A stretch of DNA of 64,000 nt from Zygnema cylindricum (lineage: Eukaryota > Streptophyta > Zygnematophyceae > Zygnematales > Zygnemataceae). The notes under the pieces were generated by a model. That model did not search any database. It saw only the letters and a list, made by a program, of their open reading frames with translations, and was not told the DNA's origin. The stretch covers positions 186,001-250,000 of the forward strand of contig JBBHKE010000339.1 in the NCBI GenBank assembly GCA_037447655.1. Reading direction: 5' to 3'. Both the position numbers and the translations under genes were made by a program. This document shows, piece after piece, positions 37,391-47,955 of this stretch (within the stretch, counting starts at the first letter, position 1; every line of letters starts with the position of its first letter).

Positions 37391-40300
37391 TCACTTCAAA
37401 CGTTCCTTCCCTTTCAACCTCGCGGAATCTTCCTCCTCCTGTTGTCTCTCTCTCTCTCCCATTTCGATCAAAAAACAGAGCATATTATCTAAATCGTCTC
37501 CGAAAATACTTTGGGATTCCATAACTCTCATATAATTAAATCCCATCGACATTAAAAGTCGAGTATTTGCGGTTAAAACTCCTCCCTCTACCCCTCCTCC
37601 CCCTCCCGAGGCAGCCATGGATCTACTACCTGCCATACCTCCTCCTCCTCCTCCTCCTCCTCCCCCATGGGAATTTCCTAAAGAAGAAGTTCCCAAAGTT
37701 TCGCTTGTGTTTCGTAAACTTCCCGTTCTCGAAGCTGCCCAAAAAAAAAAAAAAAAAAGGAGAATCATTGTATTAGCCAATGGAAATGAAAAAAAAATCA
37801 TCGATACTTTCGAGTTTGTAAACTTCCTGTTCTCGAAACTGCTTGAAAACCTCAAAAAATGAATAAACAAATGAACAAATAATTGAATACATGAATAAAT
37901 AAATAACTTATGATATTAGCTAGTGAAAGTGAAAAACATACATCCAAAAGATTATTATTATTGCAGAGATCTCTTTTTCCGGCTCTCGAAGTTGTTTAAA
38001 ACCATAACTTACAAATTTTACATAAATAAAAAACCCAAATCAATATCATTCCTATCATTTTCAATCAACTCCATCAAATCTCAATCAACTTCAATTGTTC
38101 TTTTTTTGTTTCTTTTCTATCTTTTGTCATATGATTTTGATCTCACAACTAAAGGAAAAAGTGGGCCCACTCGCGGAACCGGAAATTTATATCATTTGTT
38201 ATGTTTTTTTTTTTACTGTCATATCATATTTTTTCCTATTATTCATTTATATTACATTTGCCCGTATGATTGTTTTTACCTCACCAGTACAGGAAGACAA
38301 GGGGAAACCGATCAGAGTTTTTTTCCTTTCGTGGAGAATAAAGTCCACTAAAATGAATTCCATCTAATCTCAACTGATTTTACTCGTTTTTTTTATGTTT
38401 TTTTTGTTCCTTTTTGTTTCTTTTTGTTACTTTTGGTTTCTTTTTGTTTCTTTTTTCATATTATAATTTTTTATCTCACCAGTATAGGAAGATGAGGGTC
38501 GTCCACTCGCGGAATCGGAAGTTTCGTGGGAACCAATGAGAGAAACTCTTCTTTGGTGGAGAATAAATTCGTCGAGAGAGGCCTCCATGGCCGATTGCTC
38601 CAACTGTTTCTCTGTCACTTCTAAATCCGAATAGTATTTTCCTTCGGTCAAAAGTGCCTGAAAAAATAAAATATATTTCAAATAATTAAAGAAAGAACGA
38701 TAGAAAATTAATATATCGATTTTGTCTGTGCTTCTCTGTTGTTTCCAAATCCGAATAGATTTTGGTTTTTCCGGTCAAAAGAGCCGGGAAAAATAGCATA
38801 TTTGAATCAAAATAGAAAAGAATAATGAAAAAATAATGTATCGGTTTTGTCCTACTGCTTCTCTGTCACTTTTAAATCCAAAGAGGTTTTTTTTTTTCGG
38901 TCAAACGCGCTCAAAGTATAGAATACCGTTAAAAACAATAATAGAAAAACAATGTATCAATGAGATTCAACATTATTGATAATGCTATCAAACAATTTCT
39001 CTGTCACTTCCTTCTAAAATAGTATTTCCCTTCGATCAAAATTGCCTGAAAAATGGCAATAATAAATTAAATAAAAAAAAGGAAAAATTGATAAACCTCG
39101 GTATTTTCCTTTGGTCAAAGGTGCCTTAAAAACAGCGCAAATAAATTAGATTAAGAAAAGAACACTGAAAAAATTAACGCATCGATGAAACTCTGTACAA
39201 TCGATAATACCAATAATGATAATAGGAAAATAACGTATCGAATAAAACTCAGTACTACGAATACAGTATTATCGAACTGCATCGCTGTCACTTCCGGGTC
39301 CAGATAGTATTTCTTTTCTCAGTCAAAAGTGCCGAAAAATGTAAGAATTGAATTAATTAAAAAAAAAAAAAGGGAAAAATAATGTACTGATAAAACTCAG
39401 TACGATTGATACAGTATTTTCCGACTGCTTCTCTGCCTTCGGACAAAGTGCACAAAACATAAGTTTTCAATCATAAAATAGGACTAATTATTAAATAGAA
39501 TTATTCATTAAATAGGATAATAAGTAAATAGGCTTAATTATAATGGAAAAACTGCTTCTCTGCCTTTGGACAAGAGTGCCTCAAAACATTCATTAGACAT
39601 CTCAGAAAGAGAGACGCCAGAAAATAACAAAAAAATACATAACAAATGTTATGATTTTTTAAGTCGTAAAGAAAAGGAAAAGAAAACTACCTTCTCAATC
39701 TGCTGATCTTGTTGAGCTTTAATCGCAGCCTTCACCATTTCTTGACTGCCCGTCTTCTGCAGAAAAAAAAAATGGCCAGGGGGAATTTTAAGTAAGAATA
39801 TAAGGAACAAAACAACAAACAACAAAAAAAAAAAAAAAATGACATCATAAGAGGGCCAATCTTCAATTTTTAGTTGTTGTGTATATATAATCCATATAAT
39901 CTTAAATAATACTTATATACATATACATACATACATACATATAAAATCCTATAAAACTCAGAAAGACGCCCAAAAAAAAAAAAAAATCCCCAAAAACACC
40001 TCCAAAAAATCCAGAAAAAAACCCAAAAAAAGAGAAAAAAAACAATAAAAAAAACTAGACAAAAAAAACTCACTCCTCTCAAACTCCCGAAACCGAGTCC
40101 GGCTCCCACCACCGGTTGAGAAGGGTCCACAAGAGAATTATAATGATTTCCGCGGTGGTAAGAGAGGCGAATAGGAGGCAAATCCGTCTGATAGGTTCCA
40201 TGAAATATGTTGATAGGCTCTGGTCTCCGTCATAGAAAACAAAACAAAAAGTGGTTGAGAGAGAGAGAAGGAGAGGAGAGGAGAGGAAGAGGCAGAGAGA

Positions 40301-40655
40301 GGACGGAGAGAGAGGGAGAGGGAGAGGAAGAGAGAGAGAGGAGAGAGAGAGAGAGAGAAGGCAAGTAGGAGGCCAATCTGTCTGATAGGTTCTGTGAAAT
40401 ATGTTGATAGGATCTGGTCTCCGACATAGAGAGCAAAACAAAGTGGTTGAGAGAGAGAGAGAGAGGAGAGGGAGAGGAGAGGGAAAGGGAGAGAGAGAGG
40501 ATGGAGAGAGAGGGAGAGGGAGAGTGAAGGCAAGGGGGGAAGATAGAAGGCAAGTAGGAAGCAAATCCGTTTGACAATGAAAGTGAAAAATATTAATAGT
40601 CTCTGTTCTCTGTAAAAAACAATAAAATAACTTGGTTGAGAGAGAGAGAGAGAGC

Positions 40656-40713
<58 letters not shown>

Positions 40714-43700
40714 AGGGGGGGTGAGGCAAAGACAAGTAAGAGGCAAATACGTGTATTGCTATTGGTGTTAATGTTTTTTTGGCACTTAAAGCATCTTTTT
40801 TCTGTGCACTTGTCAGGTTGGTAGACTGACGATTGCGATTGAAATGTCAGATTGTCACCTTCCGATTGGCGGCGTTCAATTGGAAATCGGATAAGTGTGC
40901 ACAGAAAAAAATATGTTTTAAGTTGTAGAATAATCTTTAACACTAATTGCGATATATGGAGTAATCCACTCACTTAAATAGTGATATCAGTACTTTTTAA
41001 TGATTTTTTGCCAAGAAAACTAGGGGATGAATCAGGGTTATTGACAGACAAAAATGCCAATCATTATAATGGTTAATGACACTATTTCGGTCGCTACCAT
41101 TTTTGTCCAAACTGTGAAAAATGTTTATAGGCTCTGTTTTTCAGCATAAATAATAAAAAAAACCTGGGTTTAAAAGAGAGAAATTTACACAAATGGCGAC
41201 AATATTATAAGTCTACAAAAAAAAAAAAACCTGACCGACCCTTTATTTGAGCGCAAATCGTATTCTTTTCCTATCCATGCTGGTTATACATTGACAAATC
41301 TGTAAATATATCCACACTAATTACGATAAATACCTCATTGTTTTCCCATCAATGCTCATTATACGTCCACAATTTTGTAATTATATCCCACTAATTACGA
41401 TGGATATTGCATCCTTTTCCCATCCATGCTATTCCATATCCACAATTATATTAATGTGTCTACAATAACTATGGTAAATGTCGTATTCCTAACATATCCA
41501 TACAAATTACGATAAATATTGAATTCTTTTCCCAACTATGCTAACTACGCGTCCAAAATTCTATTAGTATATCCACACTAATCACGATAAATATCGGCAT
41601 TACATCCATACTTTTTAGACGTCCACAATTTTGTAATATATCCACACTAAATACGGTAAATATTAGTATTACATCCATGCATTTTTTATGTCCACAATTT
41701 TGTAATATATTGTACCTGAACTGTAGGAGTAAATGTGAATAGGACGATTGTACATTTCTGCCATCGCCTGAATTTCCAAATTGTTACCGTAAACCTGTAA
41801 AAAAAAAAAAGCGTTTTTTTATCCATTAAGCTTAAAGAAAACTGAAATCATTAACCAATTTTTTTTTCATGTTTTTATCCATGTTCTTTGAAATAGTGTA
41901 ATGTACGAAATGTGTCAGTCCATACTAAAACTGCTCATTGTTTTGTATAGACGTGCAAAGGAAAAGAGCACTCGAATTTGATTCCCAGTCATAATGACGA
42001 GGGAAAATCACGAGAACCTGTTCTCACATGTTCAAGCGTCGAACATGTGAACACAGACTATCGCGGCTACAATATGGGAATGTGTATCCAAACTAGTGTT
42101 AGGTGTCTAAATTAGCGTTAATTTTTGTTGGCGTTAGGCCCTTGAATCCAAAATAGAGTTAAGAACACTAAATGTTTTCTTACACTAATTAATTCTTAAC
42201 TCTTATAGCGATTGACGATGTAGACAAAAAAAAAACTTGAAAAAAGAAAAATCTCACAACAAAACAACAGACATTTTTATTTCTTTTCCATTAGAAATAG
42301 TAACTTGATTAGAGAGCTCGAAAAGATTAAAAAGTAAAAAATAGAGGCACAGAAAAAAAAAAATACAGGACAAGACACAAAAGTAAAAAATAACATGAAA
42401 TTTACTCCAGACTGAGAGATCATACAACTTTAACATAACTAAAATAAAATAATATGCTTATCTGGTTAAAGGAGGATAAGACAAAACACCTTGTCACGTC
42501 TCTTCCGTTTGCAATAGGCAGAAAAATTCTCTGTCACAAATTGCGAAAAATGGTCTCTCTCCTTTTCCTGTTCACATAAAATCAATATACAAAAAGAAAA
42601 CACGGTTTTAACATAAAAAAATCTACATCAAAAACTGACAAAAAAAAAAAAGAGAAAAGATAATCCAGTCACTAGTTGATACAAAGAACGTACAAACTTC
42701 AACACGCAGAAAACCTAAAAAACACAAAAACCCTAAAACACTAACCCTAAAAAAATAACCCTAAAACATACATATCTGCAATAGGAAGGGAATTGGGTAC
42801 AAAGAGATTGACAAAAAAAAAAAAGCCTTGACAAACCTTAGAAGACATAACCTTATTTTTGAAAGAAATCAACATGAGAAACATATAAATATGGAGTTTC
42901 TTACCATCTTTTATTGTGATATTATTATTGATGAAGTTTCTTACCATTTGTGGTTTCTTACCATAGTACTAATATTTACTATTTTCTCACCATATAATAA
43001 TAATAATTATTTTTTTAATATGATTATTTATGGAGTTTCTTAACATATTATTGTTACAACATATTATTTACTATTATTCTGATTATTTATTATTTTCTTA
43101 CCATATTATCATATGATATTATTAAAATTATTATTACTTACAGAGTTTCTTACTATGTGACTATCATTTAATATTTCCTTCCCGTGTATTACTATGTGAC
43201 TATCATTTATTATTTCCTACCGTATATTACTAATATTTATTATTGTTATTATCTGCTATAGTCCTTACCATAAAATTATTATTTAACCACATTATTGTCA
43301 TTATTTAAAATTATTATAATTATTCATGGAGTTTCTTACCATATAATCGATGCACATATGGCGAGTGTCGTAACACATTTCCGAATCTCCGTAAACTTGA
43401 TAAGCGACGGCTCTAAACAAACAATTGCCATCCTCCACCATTCGATGAACTCGAAGATTTTTTGTTCGAGAAATTTCGGCTTCAAAAGCATGCTCTCTTT
43501 CTCCCTGCAAAAAGAAAAATCCGGAAATTTAAAGATTTCTTAGAGCTTTTCAGAGTTTTTTAGGGTGGTTTAGAGTTTGTCCAATGAGTACCGAGTATCA
43601 TAAGCTCAACTTAAGCGTCCTTTCTTCTCTATAAATAAAAAACTAACAAACTTCATTGAAAACCAGAGTTAGGGTATGTCCCCATGTGCCAAAGTAAAGG

Positions 43701-46542
43701 TTTTTTTCTCATTTTCCTCTAAAACTTAGCGCCGTATCGCCTAAGTTACAACCGTACAAAGAAATTGAAAAAAATAGAAGTACATTTTGCGTCATCGTCA
43801 AACTTAGAATGTGCTACATGTTGTCGTTTTGTGTTTTTCGACCCACGGTCATGTCAATAAACGTCATCTTCAAACTGTGCCGATGTGTTTTAAACCAAAG
43901 TATTTTCGCTAAACAAATAGGAACACATTCGCACGTGTCGAAATTTAAAAAAAAAATGAAACGATTTTAAACGACGAGGAAAAGTACACGATTCGCTATG
44001 TTTTGTCCGATTGTGTTCAGCACGACGAAGAAAAGTACACAATTTGTTTTGTTTTGTCCGTTTTCGTCCGGTACGGATTTTTTTTTGCAGGGGTCTCAAG
44101 ATTCCGATGCCATTTCACGTCGACCGGAAAGGAGACGCAAAGGCAAACCGCATCTTTTTCAACCATGAAACGGCACAGGCTGGAAGGCGGTACGTCTATA
44201 ATGTCACGGAAGGACATGCAACGTCACAAGCAGTTCCAAAAAATAACGTGCGACAACACAGATACCGGGTCCAGCAGATCCGCGCTAAAATACAAAGTAA
44301 GTTCGCTAAGTTAGAAGTACACGGGGACATACCCTTATATATAATTTGTGAAATGTCAATTTCAATTACACAACGATTAGAAAGGAAAACTGGTTTTTAC
44401 TTTGCTGAAGTTTTTTCGTCTTAAGACAGAATGTTCATCAAAAAATTTCAACATCGACGATTTCACTCAGTGAAACACCAAAATTTCATTTGTGAATTCT
44501 TTTTTCTCTTCTTTCGTATTTATCCTTTCGATGTTTGTCCAGAGCTCAAAAGCTGTAAATTACTTTTGTTTCCCTTGTACTACAATGATCCATTACTGAT
44601 TTTTCCTGTTTCTTATTTTCAAGCTAAAGGCACCTAAAACCATCTAAAATAAATAAGTTCAAAAAAGAAACAGTATAGAAAACAACATCATTTAGAAACA
44701 ATTCTCCTTCCAACCAAAGTATTTTACGTTATACGACAAAAACAATCTTATTTTTTATAAAAACACTACAATAGCAAGTATTGTACATATAAACATACTA
44801 CAATGCCAAGTATTAATATATATTTGTCATTTTGGAAATTCATGGCCAGTCCAAGTGAAATTTGTAAATTATGGCATAAAACTTCATACATCTTCAGCAG
44901 GTTTGGATTATTTCGGTTTAAATTTTAGTTTCAATTTCGGTTTCAATTTTGGTTTCAATTTTGGTTTCAGCTTTGGTTTTGGTTTCGGTTCGTGCAATCG
45001 ACTCGCTTCAATATCCATTGTCTTTAAAATTTATAATAGCAGTCGTAATCGTTCACTGTCCATTTCTGTCAGAGTTGATTCAAGTGAGAGGTTTTTTTAC
45101 TCAAACTCATAAATTAGAGTTAATAACACTCGAGTTAAGTGGCCGATAATGAGCCACGTGGCAAAACATAAATTAGTGTAACTAATTCTAGTAAATTGTT
45201 ACCGTTAACAATTATTAAATTTAATAACGATGGACGGTGTAGTCCCCATAACCGTATGCATAGGGGAGGAGGGAGGGACGGAGGGGGAGAGGGGAGGAAA
45301 GGGGGAGGAGAGGGGGCACATAGAGAGCGAAGGGGAGGGATGGAAAGAGGAGAAGAGAGGTGCAAGGGAGGGAGAGGAGGACCCTGGGAGGGAAGGGAGG
45401 GGGGATCGGAGAGAGGATGGTGGGGGAGGAATGATGGGGAAGGAGGGAGAGAGGAGAAAAAGGATTTTCCATATGGAAACAGAAAAGTTAAAAAGCCATA
45501 CTTGCATGAAACGAACCAGGAAAACTAAAAATAAAGTGTTCAAGCCCTAGTCTTCCAGCTCTGATCCTCCAACCCTAAATTTCCAACCCTAATCTTCCAA
45601 ACCTGTTTTTCCATTTCTAACATTTCAATCTTAATCTTCCAACCCCAATAAAAAAAAACCTTAAAAAAAAAAAAAAACCTCACAACTTCCAACCCTAATA
45701 AAAAAACTCACATCATGATGAGGATCCCTAGAATCTCGATGTCCTCCGTGTTCATCGGCACTGTTGTATCCGTCCGCATCTCGAGCTCGCGGAGACGGCG
45801 ACTTCGAATCGGGAGGAGACGGCAACTTCTGCGACGACGGTACGGAACTTTTTTTCAAAGAACCACTTCTACTCGTCCGTACAGTTGGTGAACTGCTACT
45901 GGAGGTTCCGATACTGCAAGGAACGCGATTGGTCGATGAAGAAGAAGCACGAGTTTCTTCTTGTACTACTATTTTTTTATTTTCTGGTTCTAAAACTCCA
46001 AAAGTGGTTCCAAAATGTGAAAGATTTACACGTTCTCTCTGCTGCTGCTGGTGGTCTAAAGGTTGATGATTGTTATTATTAACTGACTCTATGTGGTTTG
46101 CAGTATTACTGAGAGGTTCAGAAACAGGACTGTCTCCATCTTTCTCAGAGTTTCCAGAAGACCTTCCGGAAGGTTCTTGGAGAAGTTTTAATCGCTCCAG
46201 ACAAAGGGAAAGATCTCCAGAAAGGCTTCTAGGAGGTGTACAAAGAGGTACTTCTCGGGAAGTGTCTGCTTGACACGTGGCAGCTGATGAGGGAGATCGA
46301 CACGTGGTAACTCCTCCCTGTGATTGCAACGTGTCAACTTCCTGGCTAAGAGATCCTCCTAATCTATTTCCACTACTAGAGGAGGAAGCTTCCTCTACAG
46401 AATGAGACTCTACTACTGATCCATGTTCGGTTTCCGACGTGCCAGGTGGCAGCTGCTGAGGCGTTTGTACGGCAGGCCCTGCCTGCTGGCGAGCTGAGGA
46501 TCCTCCGTGAGAGGCGCTGCGCTGGACAACAACACGTGTCAT
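37391..46542 (-). CDS. OTU-domain deubiquitinase with C-terminal UBA (OTLD1/OTUD5-like)
   Basis: Eight exons on the minus strand: 46542-45712, 43504-43340, 42567-42490, 41794-41716, 40219-40074, 39756-39691, 38657-38480 and 37734-37391. All borders are GT-AG and phases agree, giving about 628 residues. A Ser/Gln-rich disordered N-terminus ends in 'ADGYNSADEH'. The OTU domain follows: 'MVEDGNCLFRAV' (catalytic Cys), 'VYGNNLEIQAMAEMYNRPI' and 'SYHRGNHYNSLV' (catalytic His). Then come 'MVKAAIKAQQDQQIEK', 'LLTEGKYYSDLEVTEKQLEQ', a Gly-rich linker and a UBA-like 'LLMSMGFNYMRVMESQSIF'. It should cleave ubiquitin conjugates. In plants the closest type is OTLD1, a chromatin-linked deubiquitinase. Functional equivalence is inferred. 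Most introns contain decayed exon-edge copies. Confidence 0.94.
37815..38005 (-). repeat. Two decayed copies of the OTU exon 8 acceptor and start
   Basis: The plus-strand GTAAACTTCC.GTTCTCGAA.CTGC at the real exon 8 start (37714-37740) recurs at about 37817-37845 and as CGGCTCTCGAAGTTG near 37980. Each is followed by an A-rich stretch (a T-rich tract in the sense strand). Confidence 0.8.
38140..38345 (-). repeat. Two decayed copies of the OTU exon 7 end plus donor
   Basis: Real exon 7 end, plus strand: CTCACCAGTATAGGAAGA, then CCACTCGCGGAA.CGGAA and GTGGAGAATAAA (38475-38570). One copy at 38281-38345 keeps CTCACCAGTACAGGAAGA and GTGGAGAATAAA. Another at about 38142-38185 keeps CTCAC and CCACTCGCGGAACCGGAA. 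Confidence 0.82.
38720..39592 (-). repeat. Array of about seven decayed copies of the OTU exon 7 acceptor and exon start
   Basis: The real exon start (plus strand CTTCTCTGTCACTT, AAATCCGAATAGTATTTTCC, TTCGGTCAAAAGTGCCTGAA at 38605-38662) is echoed at about 38728, 38852, 38993, 39094, 39277, 39419 and 39545. The copies retain GGTCAAA..(A)G(T)GCC..AAAA to differing degrees. Units are about 90-180 bp. Spacer words such as AATGTATCGGTTTTGTC and ACTCAGTAC are also shared. Confidence 0.85.
40261..40360 (-). repeat. GA-rich tracts (CT in gene sense) separating exon 5 copies
   Basis: GAGAGAGAGG-type sequence follows the real exon 5 acceptor. Equivalent tracts lie at 40449-40525 and 40637-40712. In the sense strand each is a very long polypyrimidine run before an acceptor. 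Confidence 0.88.
40361..41181 (-). repeat. Three copies of the OTU exon 5 acceptor and exon start in intron 4
   Basis: Copies at 40361-40460, 40549-40645 and 41105-41181 (weakest) repeat the plus-strand words GAGGC(A)AAT.CGTCTGATAGG, TGAAATATGTTGATAGG and TCTGGTCTCCG.CATAGA of the real exon (40165-40262). Copy 1 still encodes 'PINIFHRTYQTDWPP' against 'PINIFHGTYQTDLPP' in the real exon and keeps a CAG acceptor. Confidence 0.87.
41265..41715 (-). repeat. Tandem repeat of about 85 bp abutting the OTU exon 4 donor
   Basis: GTCCACAATTTTGTAATATA, CCACACTAATTACGATAAATA and TTTTCCCATCCATGCT recur about five to six times. The last unit runs directly into the exon 4 donor, so donor-proximal intron sequence has been multiplied. 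Confidence 0.85.
42890..43334 (-). repeat. About ten copies of the OTU exon 2 donor motif in intron 2
   Basis: The real donor in sense is ATG|GTAAGAAACTCC (plus strand GGAGTTTCTTACCAT at 43328-43342). Variants of TTTCTTACCAT recur at about 42898, 42937, 42950, 42980, 43035, 43090, 43148, 43187, 43213 and 43263, with TTATTA-rich spacers. Several keep a full GTAAGAAA donor. Confidence 0.85.
43672..44334 (+). mobile_element. Harbinger-like TIR element in OTU intron 1
   Basis: The termini are GGGTATGTCCCCATGTGC and ACACGGGGACATACCC. The flanks are TTA at 43669-43671 and 44335-44337, a 3-bp TTA duplication as in PIF/Harbinger elements. The interior matches copies at 5.8-6.6 kb and 56.2-57.0 kb. 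No transposase is present. Confidence 0.88.
44920..45000 (+). repeat. GGTTTCAATTTT 12-bp tandem repeat
   Basis: GGTTTCAATTT(T/C) and variants occur about seven times in a row. It resembles the TTTCGATTTCGG array at 24880-24985. Confidence 0.85.
45262..45465 (+). repeat. G/A-rich low-complexity tract in OTU intron 1
   Basis: GGGAGGAGGGAGG-type sequence, which is CT-rich in the gene's sense direction. The Gly/Arg/Glu and Ser/Pro frames read from it are artefacts. Confidence 0.85.
45540..45711 (-). repeat. Repeated donor-proximal sequence after OTU exon 1
   Basis: In sense, the exon 1 donor GTGAGTTTTTTTATTAGGG is followed by TTGGAAGTTGTGAGGTTTTT, then ATTGGGGTTGGAAGATT and more GGTTGGAAGATTAGGGTT units. 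These look like repeated donor-plus-flank units. Confidence 0.7.
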
Positions 46543-46587
46543 GGCTATGTCACGTCACGTTTCGGAGGAGGAAAGGATGGTCAAAGG

Positions 46588-46890
46588 GTACATGATCCCA
46601 TGGGTGTCATGAGAGAGTGGGAAAGAGTGATGGTGTCACGTCCACGATTACAAATCAATCGGACGGTCAGGACCACTTCCGTGAAATTGAGGAGGTAAAT
46701 AACGATCCCATGGAAGACATAACAAGGAGTACCAGAGTGATGATGTCATGGCTTCGATGGTAGTCGATCGGACGGTCAGTTATTATTCCGTGAAATATGG
46801 AGCTGCAAACAGATCCCATGGATGACATGAGTGGGGTGCCAGAGAGATGGTATCACGTGACGGCAGCACAGGCGGGCGTGATATTCGGAG
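46588..46890 (-). repeat. Three imperfect repeats upstream of the OTU start
   Basis: GATCCCATGG...GACAT(A)A, ..GAGTGATG.TGTCA and CGATCGGACGGTCAG...TTCCGTGAAAT recur with a period of about 110 bp, near 46590, 46702 and 46813. They lie 45-350 bp upstream of the OTU start codon, in the expected promoter or leader, so they may hold regulatory sites. CGGACGGTC is also found at 58255 and 58350. Confidence 0.75.
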
Positions 46891-46899
46891 ATCCCAGAG

Positions 46900-47453
46900 A
46901 TGATATCGGTCGTCGATTAAATGACAAGCCCGCAGACGAGGGAAGACTATCCTTTGGTGTTCCTTTCACGTCATAAATGTACGGACGCGTCGGCGGTCAT
47001 CGTGCTTTCAAATTACAGAGTGCATTTTACCGGTCAGCACCAGATGAACACGTCCAAAAAGCGCGGTTATGTCTGGACATCGCGTAAAAATGTCGTTTTT
47101 GCTTTTGTTTTGTCGTTTAGGGTTCGAGCAGGCGAGAGTAGGACGTAGCAGAATCCGAGTAGGACAACCATTGATGTAAACTCGCACGCAACAGCGTAAA
47201 ATCATAACTGCAAACTTTACTGTAGCTGTTCATTTTTTGCATGCATTCCCCCGTTGGAACGGGAAGCCTTCCGCTTCGCCTGTCGTATCTTATAACGGTA
47301 ACGGGGAATAAAATCCATTCTCCGTTAGGACGCTTTCCAGAAAATTACACGTAGCGGCGTCTTTATGCCTAGGTGTCCTCGGGCAGTTTTCAAACGTTTT
47401 AAAGACGTGCGCACGAAAAATCGACCAGGGAAAGTTTTGAAGCATGATCACTG
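46900..47453. other. Intergenic spacer, no gene recognised
   Basis: Moderately GC-rich, with short open frames of no recognisable content. It lies between the OTU upstream repeats and the next TIR element. Confidence 0.4.
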
Positions 47454-47955
47454 CACCGCGAATCGTAATTAGAGTAAATATCGCTAATTCGGTCGCCCTA
47501 AATTTCGACTCTATCACCTTAAATAGAGTAGATGATTCTAAATTTTTCATTATACTATTTAAGGTAAGGTTTAATTAGCGTTTTTAATTCTAAATATATG
47601 TTTGTTTTAAATAGAATGGAGTACGCACGACATCCGACCGTGCAAAACTGTACTTTTATAAGTAGAAAAGTACAAATAATGATTTAATACAGGCCGTTAT
47701 CATGTAACTATGTTTAAACAGACCGCGTAGTGCAAACGTCATAGTGACGGTAAACTGTACGTTTTGTCAGATTCTATACAAATACCTTATTTACAGTAGA
47801 GGATATTAGCGCGCCAAATTAGAGTACTTAAATAAATTAGAGTAAAATTCATTTTGAAAAAGTTTAATCACACAAATTAGAGTTCATAACTCTAATTACT
47901 TTTTTTCTCTTTTTTTACTCTAATTTTTTCATTACTCGAATTACGATTCACGGTG
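47454..47955 (-). mobile_element. TIR element, CACCG family, copy C
   Basis: It begins CACCGCGAATCGTAATTAG and ends GAATTACGATTCACGGTG. The interior is the reverse complement of copies A and B (e.g. GTGCAAACGTCATAGTGACG, TTGTACTTTTATAAGT-like words). It abuts the next element with no gap. Confidence 0.87.

Noticed and set aside
36932-37535. Long Ser/Leu/Pro-rich open frames on the plus strand
   Set aside because: They are translations of CT-repeat DNA in three overlapping frames, with no domain and no codon preference.
38720-39592. CRISPR-like regularly spaced repeat
   Set aside because: Units are diverged, unequal in length, derived from an exon edge, and the genome is eukaryotic.
40079-40746. 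Leu/Ser-rich frames of about 200 residues on the minus strand
   Set aside because: They run through CT tracts and pieces of copied OTU exon 5 in the wrong frame.
45196-45550. Gly/Arg/Glu-rich frames on the plus strand
   Set aside because: They are translations of a GGGAGG tract inside OTU intron 1.
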